Source: Salinisphaera sp. G21_0 (GTDB taxonomy: Bacteria > Pseudomonadota > Gammaproteobacteria > Pseudomonadales > Endozoicomonadaceae). From it: DNA of 64,000 nucleotides. The translations under genes and the position numbers were made by a program. This document shows positions 38,223-47,700 of the stretch, piece after piece. Position 1 is the first letter of the stretch; each line of letters begins with the position of its first letter. The notes beneath the pieces are model-generated. The model saw nothing but the letters and a program-made list of their open reading frames with translations. It was not told the DNA's origin and searched no databases. The DNA is taken from the NCBI RefSeq assembly GCF_017744115.1, contig NZ_JAGHQW010000006.1, positions 93,822-157,821 of the forward strand, in the 5' to 3' direction.

Positions 38223-38242
38223 CAGGATAGGAATAAAGTTCG

Positions 38243-38863
38243 ATGAAACAGTTGGGATTTTATGTCGATACGGCCAAGTGTACGGGCTGCAAAACCTGTC
38301 AACTGTCGTGCAAAGATGAGAATGACCTGAAAGTCGGCGTGAACTGGCGCCGGGTCTATGAATACGGCGGTGGTAGCTGGCTTCAGAACGAAGACGGCAC
38401 CTATGCCCAGGATGTGTTTGCCTATTACACCTCCATCAGCTGTAACCACTGTGCCAAGCCCGCCTGTACCAAGGCCTGCCCAACCGGAGCCATGCATAAG
38501 CGTGACCAGGACGGCCTGGTGGTGGTTAACGCCGACGTTTGTGTTGGCTGCCGTTACTGTGAAATGGCCTGCCCCTACGGCGCACCGCAGTTTGATGCCG
38601 AGAAGAAAGTCATGACCAAGTGTGATGGCTGTTTCGACCGGGTTGAGCAGGGCAAGCAGCCGATCTGTATCGAATCCTGCCCGCTGCGTGCCCTGGATTT
38701 TGGTCCGATCGAAGAACTGCGTGCCAAATACGGCACGGAAGCGGATATTGCGCCACTGCCGGACTCTTCTCTGACTGAGCCATCGCTGGTGATGAAGGCG
38801 AGCCGTCATGCCAAACCTTCCGGCGACAAGACCGGACGCATTATGAACACACGGGAGGTATAA
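38243..38863 (+). CDS. dmsB: DMSO reductase iron-sulfur subunit DmsB (copy 2)
   Basis: A 206-residue four-cluster ferredoxin subunit, almost the same as copy 1 (CTGCKTCQLSC, CNHCAKPACTKACP, CVGCRYCEMACP, CDGCFDRVEQG). The CFDR form matches the usual DmsB sequence, so the extra Cys in copy 1 is the derived state. DNA identity to copy 1 is very high, pointing to recent duplication or gene conversion. Confidence 0.95.
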   Translation: MKQLGFYVDTAKCTGCKTCQLSCKDENDLKVGVNWRRVYEYGGGSWLQNEDGTYAQDVFAYYTSISCNHCAKPACTKACPTGAMHKRDQDGLVVVNADVCVGCRYCEMACPYGAPQFDAEKKVMTKCDGCFDRVEQGKQPICIESCPLRALDFGPIEELRAKYGTEADIAPLPDSSLTEPSLVMKASRHAKPSGDKTGRIMNTREV

Positions 38864-38865
38864 CC

Positions 38866-39708
38866 ATGCATGAGTTGTCACTGGTATTTTTTACGGTGCT
38901 GGCACAGGGCACCGTTGGCCTGTTCCTGGTACTGGCCTGCCTGCTGATGGCGAACAGTGATGCCAACCGTCAGCAGCTGTTGAATAAACTGCTGATGGTG
39001 GTTCTGGTGCTGCTGGGTGTCTCCGGCGCTGCGGCCATGACCCACCTGGGTCAGCCATTGCGAGCCATGAATGTCATTTTTGGTCTGGAACATCTGTCTG
39101 CACTGAGTGTTGAGATCATCACCACTTCGCTGTTTGGTGGTGCTGTCTTCACTTATGCGGCCATGGTGCACTTCGGTATCCTGGCAAAGTTGCAGAAGCT
39201 GGTACTGGCCGGAGCCATGGTATTGGGCGTGCTGTTACTGTTGGCCATTGCCAATGTTTACACCCTGGCCACGGTGCCCGCCTGGAACAGCGGCTGGACC
39301 ATCTTCCAGTTTGTTATGACCGCTTTTGTGGTGGGTATCCCGGCAGCGGCACTGATGCTGAGAAGTCAGTCGGCCTCTTTGGGTGCTTTCCAGAAAAACG
39401 CTGATCGTGCACTGGCCACCCTGGGCTTTATCACCCTGGGTCTGGTGCTGGTGGGTTACCCGCTGTACCTGTTCTGGCTGGGTCAGGTTGACCTGCCTGC
39501 TAACCCGCTGGGTCTGTTTGACTACCACGGTCGTCTGATTCTGGCCCGTCTCGCTCTGCTGTTTGCCGGTCTGGGTGTTTGGGTGATGGCTGCCACTCGT
39601 GGTAATAACTCAGCGGCAGGTCTGGCAGGGTTGAGTACCGTCCTGGTGCTCACGGCTGAACTGTGTGGTCGTATCTTCTTCTATGACCTGCTTATCTCGC
39701 CTATGTGA
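38866..39708 (+). CDS. dmsC: DMSO reductase membrane anchor DmsC (copy 2)
   Basis: A 280-residue polytopic quinol-oxidising anchor, nearly identical to copy 1 from residue 1 to about 275 and then different (LISPM). It starts 2 bp after dmsB. Sharp loss of identity at the 3' end marks the edge of the converted or duplicated tract. Confidence 0.94.
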   Translation: MHELSLVFFTVLAQGTVGLFLVLACLLMANSDANRQQLLNKLLMVVLVLLGVSGAAAMTHLGQPLRAMNVIFGLEHLSALSVEIITTSLFGGAVFTYAAMVHFGILAKLQKLVLAGAMVLGVLLLLAIANVYTLATVPAWNSGWTIFQFVMTAFVVGIPAAALMLRSQSASLGAFQKNADRALATLGFITLGLVLVGYPLYLFWLGQVDLPANPLGLFDYHGRLILARLALLFAGLGVWVMAATRGNNSAAGLAGLSTVLVLTAELCGRIFFYDLLISPM

Positions 39709-39768
39709 TCAATATAATTATTGTGTAGGCGAGTAAATGCAGGACACCTGAAGTTATATGCATAATAG

Positions 39769-39798
39769 CCTGAAAATCCCTATACAGGGCTTTTCAGG
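39769..39798 (+). terminator. Terminator after second dms operon
   Basis: CCTGAAAA pairs with TTTTCAGG, with extra pairing CCC/GGG inside. TTTT follows the stem. It lies 60 bp after the dmsC stop. Confidence 0.65.
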
Positions 39799-39906
39799 TT
39801 TTGCTGGTTCTTGTTACCCGCTGAAGAAGCCCGCTGTATATGGCTGCTCTGGTGAGTTTTTTTATGGTTTGTTCGTACTAAACAGTCAGTGTACACCCTC
39901 TACTGT

Positions 39907-42900
39907 TCACCGGTTTTCTCTCCAGAAACTTCGCTTTATACGTTTCAAGTTGGCCGGTTCCAAACGCCGGTCTTGACCGACAAGGCATTCAGAACCGATG
40001 CACACCTTCATTTCTCCGCCCTTGGAGATCACAGAGGGCTGAGGGGACATTGAACGATTGCTCAGTATCATTCTTCGACCGTGCGAACCCATATTCTCAA
40101 TAACGGATACATTCAATACGCTAGTACCATCCTCAATATTCACGGCATAAAAATAATTGAGCCCGACTCCCGGACTACAGCTGTTCGAGGAAACTTGCGG
40201 AACAAAAGAGGTAAACAACAGCATGCCATTGATCAGTGAGGCCCGGCCCAGGATTTTCTCGCCGGGATCTTCCAGTCTCATAAACCAGCCAGCAGCTCCA
40301 CTCAAAGAGCCCAGTGCCGCATTTTTATCCCACTGTTTACCGTGTTGAATGATGTTGGAGGTCGCATCGTACAGTGACCACTCAGTAATGACCCCACCGT
40401 TGACATACCGGTAAGTGGTCGGCTTGTTAAAGATATTGCGGTCACGAAGCACATACATACGATCCTCCACCACCGTATTCATGGGGTCGGGGCGGGTACC
40501 GCTGCCGATGGCGATATTGAGATATTCGCGTTTGCTGTCAATGGCCACGGTGGGTGCCTCAAAAAACCGCCGGGCATCCACTTCAGACTGGCCTGCCAAT
40601 TGGGCGATCAGACCACCATTGGCGAAATTCCAGGACCCGGCGTTATCGTGATTGATATCAACACGGAACACCTGACCGCCAATATCCACCGCATAAAAGT
40701 AATCGGTCAGGCCATCCTGGTTAATATCAACCAATGTCAGATCTGCCGGAATACTGTATTTCATTTCCGGGATGCTCAGCTTACCGTTTTTGCCGGCATG
40801 CCAAAGCATTTCACCGGTATAGGCATCGACCATATATATTGCCCGGCCTATGTCGTTTTCCTCAATTTTCACTTGCTGGTCAGCATCTTCGTCATAGCCA
40901 CCGCCAAACAGTAACACGTACCGTTCAGACCCCTGCCACTTGACCTTTGTTAACTGTGCCTTTGACCAGGTTTGCCCCAGCTCCGGAAAGTCGGGATTCC
41001 TGGATGGATCGTCGTCAGCCTTGTTATTGGAATCCACATCCCCTTTGATAACCCATCTAAGCTTCGGGGCATTCCGGTTAGTGACGTCCAGAGAATAGAT
41101 ATTACTGCCCCCCCTGCGCATGGTCAGGAATAAGTAGGCATGCCCATGACCATCCGTTATGTTGCCATCGCCGTTCCAGTCCCTGAAAAAGGCAGTTATC
41201 GGTCCATCCATGCCATATACTTTGGCTCTGCCAGGGTCGGGCTCCGGTGGTGGAGGTGGCCATTCATGCCTGGGTCTGATATCACAAACAGAGTCGCCAA
41301 CTAAGTTACCGTTGTAATGCCATTTACAATACTCAGGATGTGCACACCTTGATTTTGACCAATCCCAATCGCATTCATCATCGTTCGTGGGTGTCGGGGG
41401 GATAACACGACAACTCTCGCTCAGGTTTAAATCTCCCCACTGAAACCTGTATTCACAATAACGGGCCGGCACACAGGCACCGGGTACCTGGTAATTCCAC
41501 ACACACTGTGAATCCGATGTTGGCGCACCGGATATCGCCGGGCGAACCGTCCCCTCCCGGTACATTCGCAGGTTGCCCAGCAATTTCTTGGGAATGAACG
41601 AGAAAGCAGTGTACCCACTGGAGGCATCCACAGCATGGAGAAAACCATCATTGGTGGTAAAAAAAACGGTTTGATCCACATTACCGTTCCCCCCCCAGGG
41701 GTTATAAGTAACAATGACCGGCTGAGTATGAATAGGGTCACCCATACTGAACCGTGGTTCAAAAAATACACCATCGCCATCGTCGTCATCCATATCAAGG
41801 CCCCGTGCCCACTGCAGCAGCGTCATCTTCTTAAATACACCAGCGACGCCCAGAGTTCCGTCAGGAAAAGAAGGAACATTGTGTTCGTGGACCCTATTCG
41901 AACCGCTTGACAGCTCTACATCCCTGTCGCCAGATAAATTGGTATAAACCGGTCGCTCCGGATCCAAATGCGACGCAGCCCCACCGGCTGTAACGACTTT
42001 ACCATCCGGGGCAGCGCTCCAGAAACTCTGGGCATTGTCAGAAAAAAAGCCAGTCACGGGATCAATGGCCAGATTCCCGTTGGCATCGTATATCTGATTA
42101 TCATCACCCAAACGGTAACGTTTCAGATTGCCCGTCCAGTCTGGCCCGGAGCTAGGGGCAAAAACGGTGTAGTACAGCTCATCGGTGGACTCAAGGGAGT
42201 TAAAAGCATTGACGGGGACGGTCGGTGCGGCAAATGAGGTGGATTCCGAATTGACCCGAACCATAATATCGGCGAACGCCTGACTCAGCTGGCTGGCATC
42301 CTCGGCCCGGTAAAACTTCCCGTTACCGGCACTGACGGAATTGGCCAGTACATCTGACGACCATTGATCCATTTCACCAAAGCCAATAACGCTTAAGAAG
42401 ACGTTCTGGTCGCCATTAAAACCGCTGTGAATATCTTGATTGGCAATATACCAGATAATTTCATTAAGGCATTGGTGGCAATCGTGGTGCAAATGATCCG
42501 GCATGGTCTTACCCGCGACCTTCCGCTCAATGTCAACATCAGCACTGGTATCATAGGAAGGTGCGCCATCAGTCAGCAAGATGATATTGTTCTTTTGGCA
42601 TTCTGTGACAATGGGGGAACGATACTGCAGGCCTGGAATCGAATAGGCATTGAAATCGATGCCCAGGGGGTTCCACGCGAATTTTGTTTGCTGCCCCGAA
42701 AAATAAAGGTAGGCTTCATACAACGTTTCAGCCATTGGTGAAAAGCCATTGGGACTCAAACTATCAATGGCATTCATAGCTCCCTGTCGGCCAGTGTCAA
42801 TATCTTCAGATGCGAATATAACGCGACCACCCTCATCATAGTTAAATCTCATTACACTGATGTTGATATTCTGTGCATCACTGATAAAGTCCTTGGCCAC

Positions 42901-43194
42901 TCGCTTGGCTATATCCATGCGGGAGGGGCCAGAATATTGACAAAACCCAAAAACACCACCACATTCCAAGTTCCTCGTGCCCATGCTCGCCGATGTATCC
43001 ATAATCAGCATCACATTGGGCTGGGCTCCAGTGGGAAGGTCGGCAACAAACAGATCAATATCATTTGCCGCCAGTTCACAAGATAAAATCAAGGAGAGCA
43101 GAAAACACCCTGACGCCCATAACCATCGAGAGATTGTCTGCGAGTATTCTGAACATTCATATTTTGAATGATCGTTGCTTAACATTCCTGACAT
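39907..43194 (-). CDS. pilY1: Type IV pilus tip adhesin / assembly protein PilY1
   Basis: A 1095-residue secreted protein. The signal segment (WLWASGCFLLSLILSCELA) is followed by a von Willebrand A domain with the MIDAS-like DTSASMG at about residue 67. The C-terminal half has the PilY1 beta-propeller: TTNDGFLHAVDASSGYTAFSFIP, VDINQDGLTDYFYAVDIGGQVFRVD (Asp-rich calcium loop) and a Cys-rich insert around residues 560-640. PilY1 primes pilus assembly and mediates adhesion and surface sensing. Minor pilin genes that normally accompany it are not recognisable; only short or broken frames lie upstream. Confidence 0.93.
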   Translation of the reverse strand: MSGMLSNDHSKYECSEYSQTISRWLWASGCFLLSLILSCELAANDIDLFVADLPTGAQPNVMLIMDTSASMGTRNLECGGVFGFCQYSGPSRMDIAKRVAKDFISDAQNINISVMRFNYDEGGRVIFASEDIDTGRQGAMNAIDSLSPNGFSPMAETLYEAYLYFSGQQTKFAWNPLGIDFNAYSIPGLQYRSPIVTECQKNNIILLTDGAPSYDTSADVDIERKVAGKTMPDHLHHDCHQCLNEIIWYIANQDIHSGFNGDQNVFLSVIGFGEMDQWSSDVLANSVSAGNGKFYRAEDASQLSQAFADIMVRVNSESTSFAAPTVPVNAFNSLESTDELYYTVFAPSSGPDWTGNLKRYRLGDDNQIYDANGNLAIDPVTGFFSDNAQSFWSAAPDGKVVTAGGAASHLDPERPVYTNLSGDRDVELSSGSNRVHEHNVPSFPDGTLGVAGVFKKMTLLQWARGLDMDDDDGDGVFFEPRFSMGDPIHTQPVIVTYNPWGGNGNVDQTVFFTTNDGFLHAVDASSGYTAFSFIPKKLLGNLRMYREGTVRPAISGAPTSDSQCVWNYQVPGACVPARYCEYRFQWGDLNLSESCRVIPPTPTNDDECDWDWSKSRCAHPEYCKWHYNGNLVGDSVCDIRPRHEWPPPPPEPDPGRAKVYGMDGPITAFFRDWNGDGNITDGHGHAYLFLTMRRGGSNIYSLDVTNRNAPKLRWVIKGDVDSNNKADDDPSRNPDFPELGQTWSKAQLTKVKWQGSERYVLLFGGGYDEDADQQVKIEENDIGRAIYMVDAYTGEMLWHAGKNGKLSIPEMKYSIPADLTLVDINQDGLTDYFYAVDIGGQVFRVDINHDNAGSWNFANGGLIAQLAGQSEVDARRFFEAPTVAIDSKREYLNIAIGSGTRPDPMNTVVEDRMYVLRDRNIFNKPTTYRYVNGGVITEWSLYDATSNIIQHGKQWDKNAALGSLSGAAGWFMRLEDPGEKILGRASLINGMLLFTSFVPQVSSNSCSPGVGLNYFYAVNIEDGTSVLNVSVIENMGSHGRRMILSNRSMSPQPSVISKGGEMKVCIGSECLVGQDRRLEPANLKRIKRSFWRENR

Positions 43195-43297
43195 TGTTAT
43201 CCACTGTTTCTGCTGTTATGCCAACTCGTGCTCTGGCCAATGTTCATATATACGACGGGTGATATTTTTTCAGGCAATAGCCACAATTGACTAACAT

Positions 43298-43418
43298 GGA
43301 AATTGCCCTTTGATAACTTCCCTGTTCCGTTTACCCTGAGCAGTCGAAGGGGGAGAGACACCGAACTTCTTCGGGCTCAGTCCGAACGGAACCGGGAAAA
43401 TTTTTCCAGGACAGTTCC
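43298..43418. mobile_element. MITE-like element between pilY1 and its upstream gene
   Basis: About 121 bp without coding capacity. The right end (read inward, GGAACTGTCCTGGAAAAATT) matches the ends of the elements at 25856-26014 and 49714. The left end (GGAAATTGCCCTTTGATAACTT) is an imperfect inverted counterpart. An inner hairpin uses CTGAGC / GCTCAG and CGAAG / CTTCG. The right end abuts a TA that forms the stop codon of the 43419-43820 gene. Confidence 0.5.
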
Positions 43419-43820
43419 TTACTCCGGTGTCGAACTCTGCGGTGGTGTGATCAACAGAACCTGCAAGGCTTGAGCTGTATTTTCAATCCAGATCACCAAC
43501 GCAGGCTGCCCCGGGGAGTCCCGGGAGTCCGGCAAGTCCCGCAAGTCCTGTAAGCTTGCCTTCTGACTACCAGCGCCAAGCCTGCCCACTTGCAACCGCT
43601 GGTCAAAGACCAAACGTTTTGGCAGACAGGTTTCACAGGGGTAGGCCCAGATCAGGCCACTTGACTCATTGCGAAATTCAACTTCTATCTTGCTGAACTC
43701 CTGGTCAACTTGCCTGCCCGCTGCGTTGCCATGGACCGCCTGGCATGACAGCCATATTCCTGTCATGGCAGCCAATAGCCAGTAGCGGACATGACTATCA
43801 TGGTGTTTGCTTAGTAACAT
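43419..43820 (-). CDS. Hypothetical exported protein upstream of pilY1
   Basis: A 133-residue protein with a signal-like segment (YWLLAAMTGIWLSCQAVHGNA) and a CETC pair (YPCETCLPK). Ribosome site GAGGT lies 6 bases before the ATG. It reads toward pilY1 and may belong with pilus genes. The stop codon TAA is created at the junction with the MITE-like element, so the original C-terminus may be lost. The Pro/Ser tail (LITPPQSSTPE) has no recognised domain. Confidence 0.55.
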   Translation of the reverse strand: MLLSKHHDSHVRYWLLAAMTGIWLSCQAVHGNAAGRQVDQEFSKIEVEFRNESSGLIWAYPCETCLPKRLVFDQRLQVGRLGAGSQKASLQDLRDLPDSRDSPGQPALVIWIENTAQALQVLLITPPQSSTPE

Positions 43821-43829
43821 AAATCACCT

Positions 43830-44071
43830 CTATGCTCTGGCCTGACCGGGCACCATTTCAATGATGGCATTGTTCTCTATCTGGTAAATCAGACCAGCAC
43901 ACTGATTCCCCAAACCAGCTTCTTCCCACTGACGGCAGTAGCCATCATGTACTGATCAATATCGGCAGTCCCCCTGGAAACAACACCATTAACCACCTGC
44001 AACCGTGCCACGCCATGCACCGGGGCTACGACTATGCTGCCTGCGTTGCGCCTTGGATAGTAACTGCTCAC
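43830..44071 (-). pseudogene. Broken reading frame upstream of pilY1 cluster
   Basis: The first 51 codons (SSYYPRRNAGSIVVAPVHG ... TAVSGKK) and a second frame (EAGLGNQCAGLIYQIENNAIIEMVPGQARA, stop at 43830) read as one protein across a frameshift near 43919. The stop lies 10 bases before the next gene's start, as in an operon. It is probably the end of a lost pilus-related gene, but no family is recognised. Confidence 0.4.
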
Positions 44072-44099
44072 TTAGCCAGAAATATTCGATTCCATTTGG

Positions 44100-44458
44100 C
44101 TAACTACTTATGGTGGCCTGTTTATTCAGCCAGTTGACCCGTTGCTGGTTGTTCCTGAAGTGCTGGGGAGGGTTTATCAATGCGTTCAATACCCCATTGC
44201 TCCAGCTTTTCCTTCCATGTTTCTTGAGTCCCTGTTCACCAGCCTCCCGGAGTTGTTTCAATGGCTGTTTCAGTGCTGACGATTCTGTTTTGGTGTTGCC
44301 CTTGTCTTGTGCCCGCTTTCTGGCACCTGACACTGCTTTTGCTATCTTTCCTTTAACGTCCTTTACCCGGTTTCGCTTTCTCACCTGATTGAATCCAGCA
44401 TTGGTGTAGAAATATTTGCATTTGATGCTGCCTGCTGACTGAGTGATAGGTTATTCAT
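44100..44458 (-). CDS. Possible basic hypothetical protein, perhaps frameshifted
   Basis: A GTG-started frame of 94 codons (44384-44100) encodes a very basic, helical peptide (KRNRVKDVKGKIAKAVSGARKRAQ ... NNQQRVNWLNKQ). Just upstream an ATG at 44458 opens NNLSLSQQAASNANISTPMLDSIR and stops where the GTG frame begins, so one base shift would join them. It may be a decayed gene. Function unknown. Confidence 0.35.
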
Positions 44459-44713
44459 AAATTCCGGACTCCTGAACGCACAATAACTGTTATCAGCTTC
44501 GCCTGATCAAGCCCTGATCATCGGTACCCAAGATAGTCAGAAAGAAAACGCCCATATTTTCCCGGAAGACAAACTCCTCAATCAGGGTGCCATGGTACCT
44601 AAAGGTAAGCGGAATAATCATTCAGGCTTAAACGAAACTAAAGTGGTAGGGATAATGAACTTTGAATATTAGAAATTGTCACAAAGTGCGTTGATACAAA
44701 TTAAACAACAACA
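44459..44713. repeat. Dispersed repeat and leader of the RING-ankyrin gene
   Basis: Positions 44459-44575 repeat 24402-24512 at about 80 percent identity. The encoded peptide (LSASPDQALIIGTQDSQKENAHIF) carries a stop, so this is a degenerate copy of some former gene end or mobile piece. The remainder is AT-rich leader without other signals. Confidence 0.5.
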
Positions 44714-47700
44714 GTGGAGTCATATGTGGATCCAGTCAGTGCACCACAAACTAGAGCTACCAATCTGGAGCTACAATGCCATTTATGCTTCGGAGAGTTG
44801 GAAGGTAAGTTTAATGATTTTGTCGTGACCCATTGTTGCAAAAAAATCATTCACTCCAGTTGCATGCAAAAGTGGAAATCAGATCGTAGAAGCGGTTCTG
44901 GCAGGAATGCCACTGAGGTTCCCGTCAAACCAAACCGGGCTTTTGTGAGTTGTGCGCTTTGCAAACAGAATGCCCTGCCTGCCGTTAATGTGAACACCCT
45001 GGTTTATAGCAACAGCGGCAGTACCGATTACTGTAATCCGGAAATTGCTGCCTATCTGAAAAAGCATATTAAGAGTGGGCAAGCAAGCTCATCAAGCTCA
45101 TCTGGAAACGATCAGTCTGGACAATGGGGGGGCAGTTACAGCACAACAACAATGGCAAGTGGCTCAACGAGCTCGTCAGCAAGCTCAGAAAATGGTGCGA
45201 ATAGCAGGGGCAGTGACGACCATATTCCTGATTTGCCGACTCTGGTTCGTCAGGGGTTGAAACGCAATCTCGAAGATTTGCATTCTGGAGTTCAAGAGCC
45301 ACTGGCGGTTCAGGCCTGTGTCATTGGTGATCAGAACATGCTTCAGGAGATCGCACGGCAAGCCCCGGCTACTCTTCGCACTCCGCAGGAAAGTGTTTAT
45401 TATTGTGGAGCTGTACCTCCGGCTCTGGTGGCTGCTGAACATAATCATGAAACGTGTTTTAAGAAGATTGCCGTTGACCAGAACATGTTTCGACTGTCAA
45501 TGACGCATGCCCTGAAAGACAAGGATGAAAGCACATTGGCAATGCTGGTCAGGAGCGATAAATCGGGGCTTGCCGATTTGCACCTGCTCCAGGCAATTGA
45601 ACGAAAGGACAAGCCAAAGGCGAAATTGCTGCTGGACGCTGGCGTTGATCTCTACTCGGCAGCCAAAAATGCCATTGAGGATGACCACAGCCCGGCAACG
45701 ATAGGCTTCCTGTACGACCTCGGATTCAGTGGTGGCAAGATTGTTCTCATGGCTGCAGAGGCAGGGAACAGGAGGCTGCTCCGTGATTTTAAGGAATCGT
45801 CTGAGCTTCGCAAAATCATCAGGGATGGCCATTTCGTTGAGGCCATAATCCTCGCTGCGCAACAAGAAGACCGTGCCGCCTTGCAGGAACTGACAGCGTT
45901 TGTGACGCTGGCAGACGCGCTGTGCATCTGTGTCCGTGCGCATAATGAACCTGCCATTGCTGCGTTGCTCAAATCAGGGGCGAGTTTGCTGGACGCCATG
46001 GTGCTGGCCGTTTCTAAAAGTCAACTGGAACTGTTTGAACAATTACTGGCCAGGAATATAGATGACGGTGGTCATTATTTAAGGCTGGCTGCGCAAAGTG
46101 GTGATGAAGGGCTGGTACTGGCCCTGCTCAATGCCGGCATTGATGCCAATGGCGGGGATGATCAGGCTGACACGCCACTGGTTATAGCCACACGCAATAG
46201 CCATGCCGGGGTGGTCAGTATCTTACATGACGCCCTGGGGCCTGACAAACGAGTCAATATTATTGTCCGGTCGGCCAGGGAAGGGACTGAAACGGAATTG
46301 CGATCACTGCTGGCTTCCTACCCGGTAACAGGACAAATGTTCCGTGAGATGCAGCGGGTCATCAATTATTTACGTGATCAACCTGGCTACGGTGAACCGG
46401 CTATCAGACAGCTGTTAGATAAAATGGATGTCGGTAAAACAGTGATCATTCTTTCTGAAGCCCTTAAGAATAACGATGACAAAATGCTGGCAACGCTGCT
46501 GGCTGTCGGGGTCGATCCTAATATCACTGACTGCAATGGCTTGCCTTTGCTGCACGCTGCTGCCGACAGAGGAGACCTGCAGATGGTTCAGCTATTGCTG
46601 GAGAGTGGGGCAATAGCTGATCTGCAGAATATGGAAGGGAAAACCGCCTTTTCCATTGCTGTCCGAAAAGGCTATAAATCGATCGCTGACCAGCTGATCA
46701 AAGCGACAGGTGGCGTAGATATTGAAAGTGAAGTAACCGCAGCGGTTGGTCGGGCAGACGTTGAAATGCTCAGGCATTTGCTGGGTATGGCGGACCTTGG
46801 TGGCACAAAGTTCCGGCAACTGTTCCATCAGGCCGCAGTGAGCGAACAGCGTCAGGTGGTCAGTGTCTTCGCCATGCAAAAAACCATCAGCGTTGAGATT
46901 GCCTTTGCCATGGCGCTTGGCGATAACGAGTTGAAGGTGGTTGATGAATTTCTCAAGGCCGGTATGGATAAAAGCCGTTGCTGGTCGGCGTCGGGTTTGC
47001 TCATAGCGGCAGCACGCAAGGAAGAAGAGAAGGTTAAAATGCTCATTCACAATGGTATTGATCCCGCTAATGACATTAAACTTGCGGCACAAGCCCGGGA
47101 AACGGAAGCCCTGTCAGTACTGCTATCGTCTTTTGATGATATTGAAGCAAGAAACAGTCAGGTTAAGGCACTGATTTTCAGTGAGGTGAACAATCAGCCA
47201 GTGCTCTCATCGCTGGTGGATGTTGAGCGTGAGTCCGGAGCTGCTGGTCTCAGGACTATCCTGTTGTCGATTTTGGCCATGAGCAAACAAGTCCGTAATG
47301 ATCTGGAGAGCGTGCTGACAGTAAAACAGATCATTTTGGATGAGAACAGAAAGGGAAAGCCGGAAGGTTCCCCCGCCCTTAACCGACAGGGAGGCTGGCA
47401 GCGGGATCGTGTTGAGGAGCCGCCGGGTCATGGTGATTTGAGGATAAAATCCTGTGATGATGCTACCAAGGAGCATCGGGCTCATCTGGAAAGGAATGAA
47501 GCTGTTATCCGGGCATTGATTCGCGCCGGAGCTGATCTTGATATCACAGAAGACACCAGGGGCTCTCTCCTCTCTCAGGCGATACAGGGGAACTGCCATG
47601 ACAGTGTCCGGTCCATTCTGGATTTCCTGATACGTTCAGGCCCGACTGCCAACAGCCCTGCTGCATCGAGCCAACAGTCCGGTGGTTACATCAACAGAGA

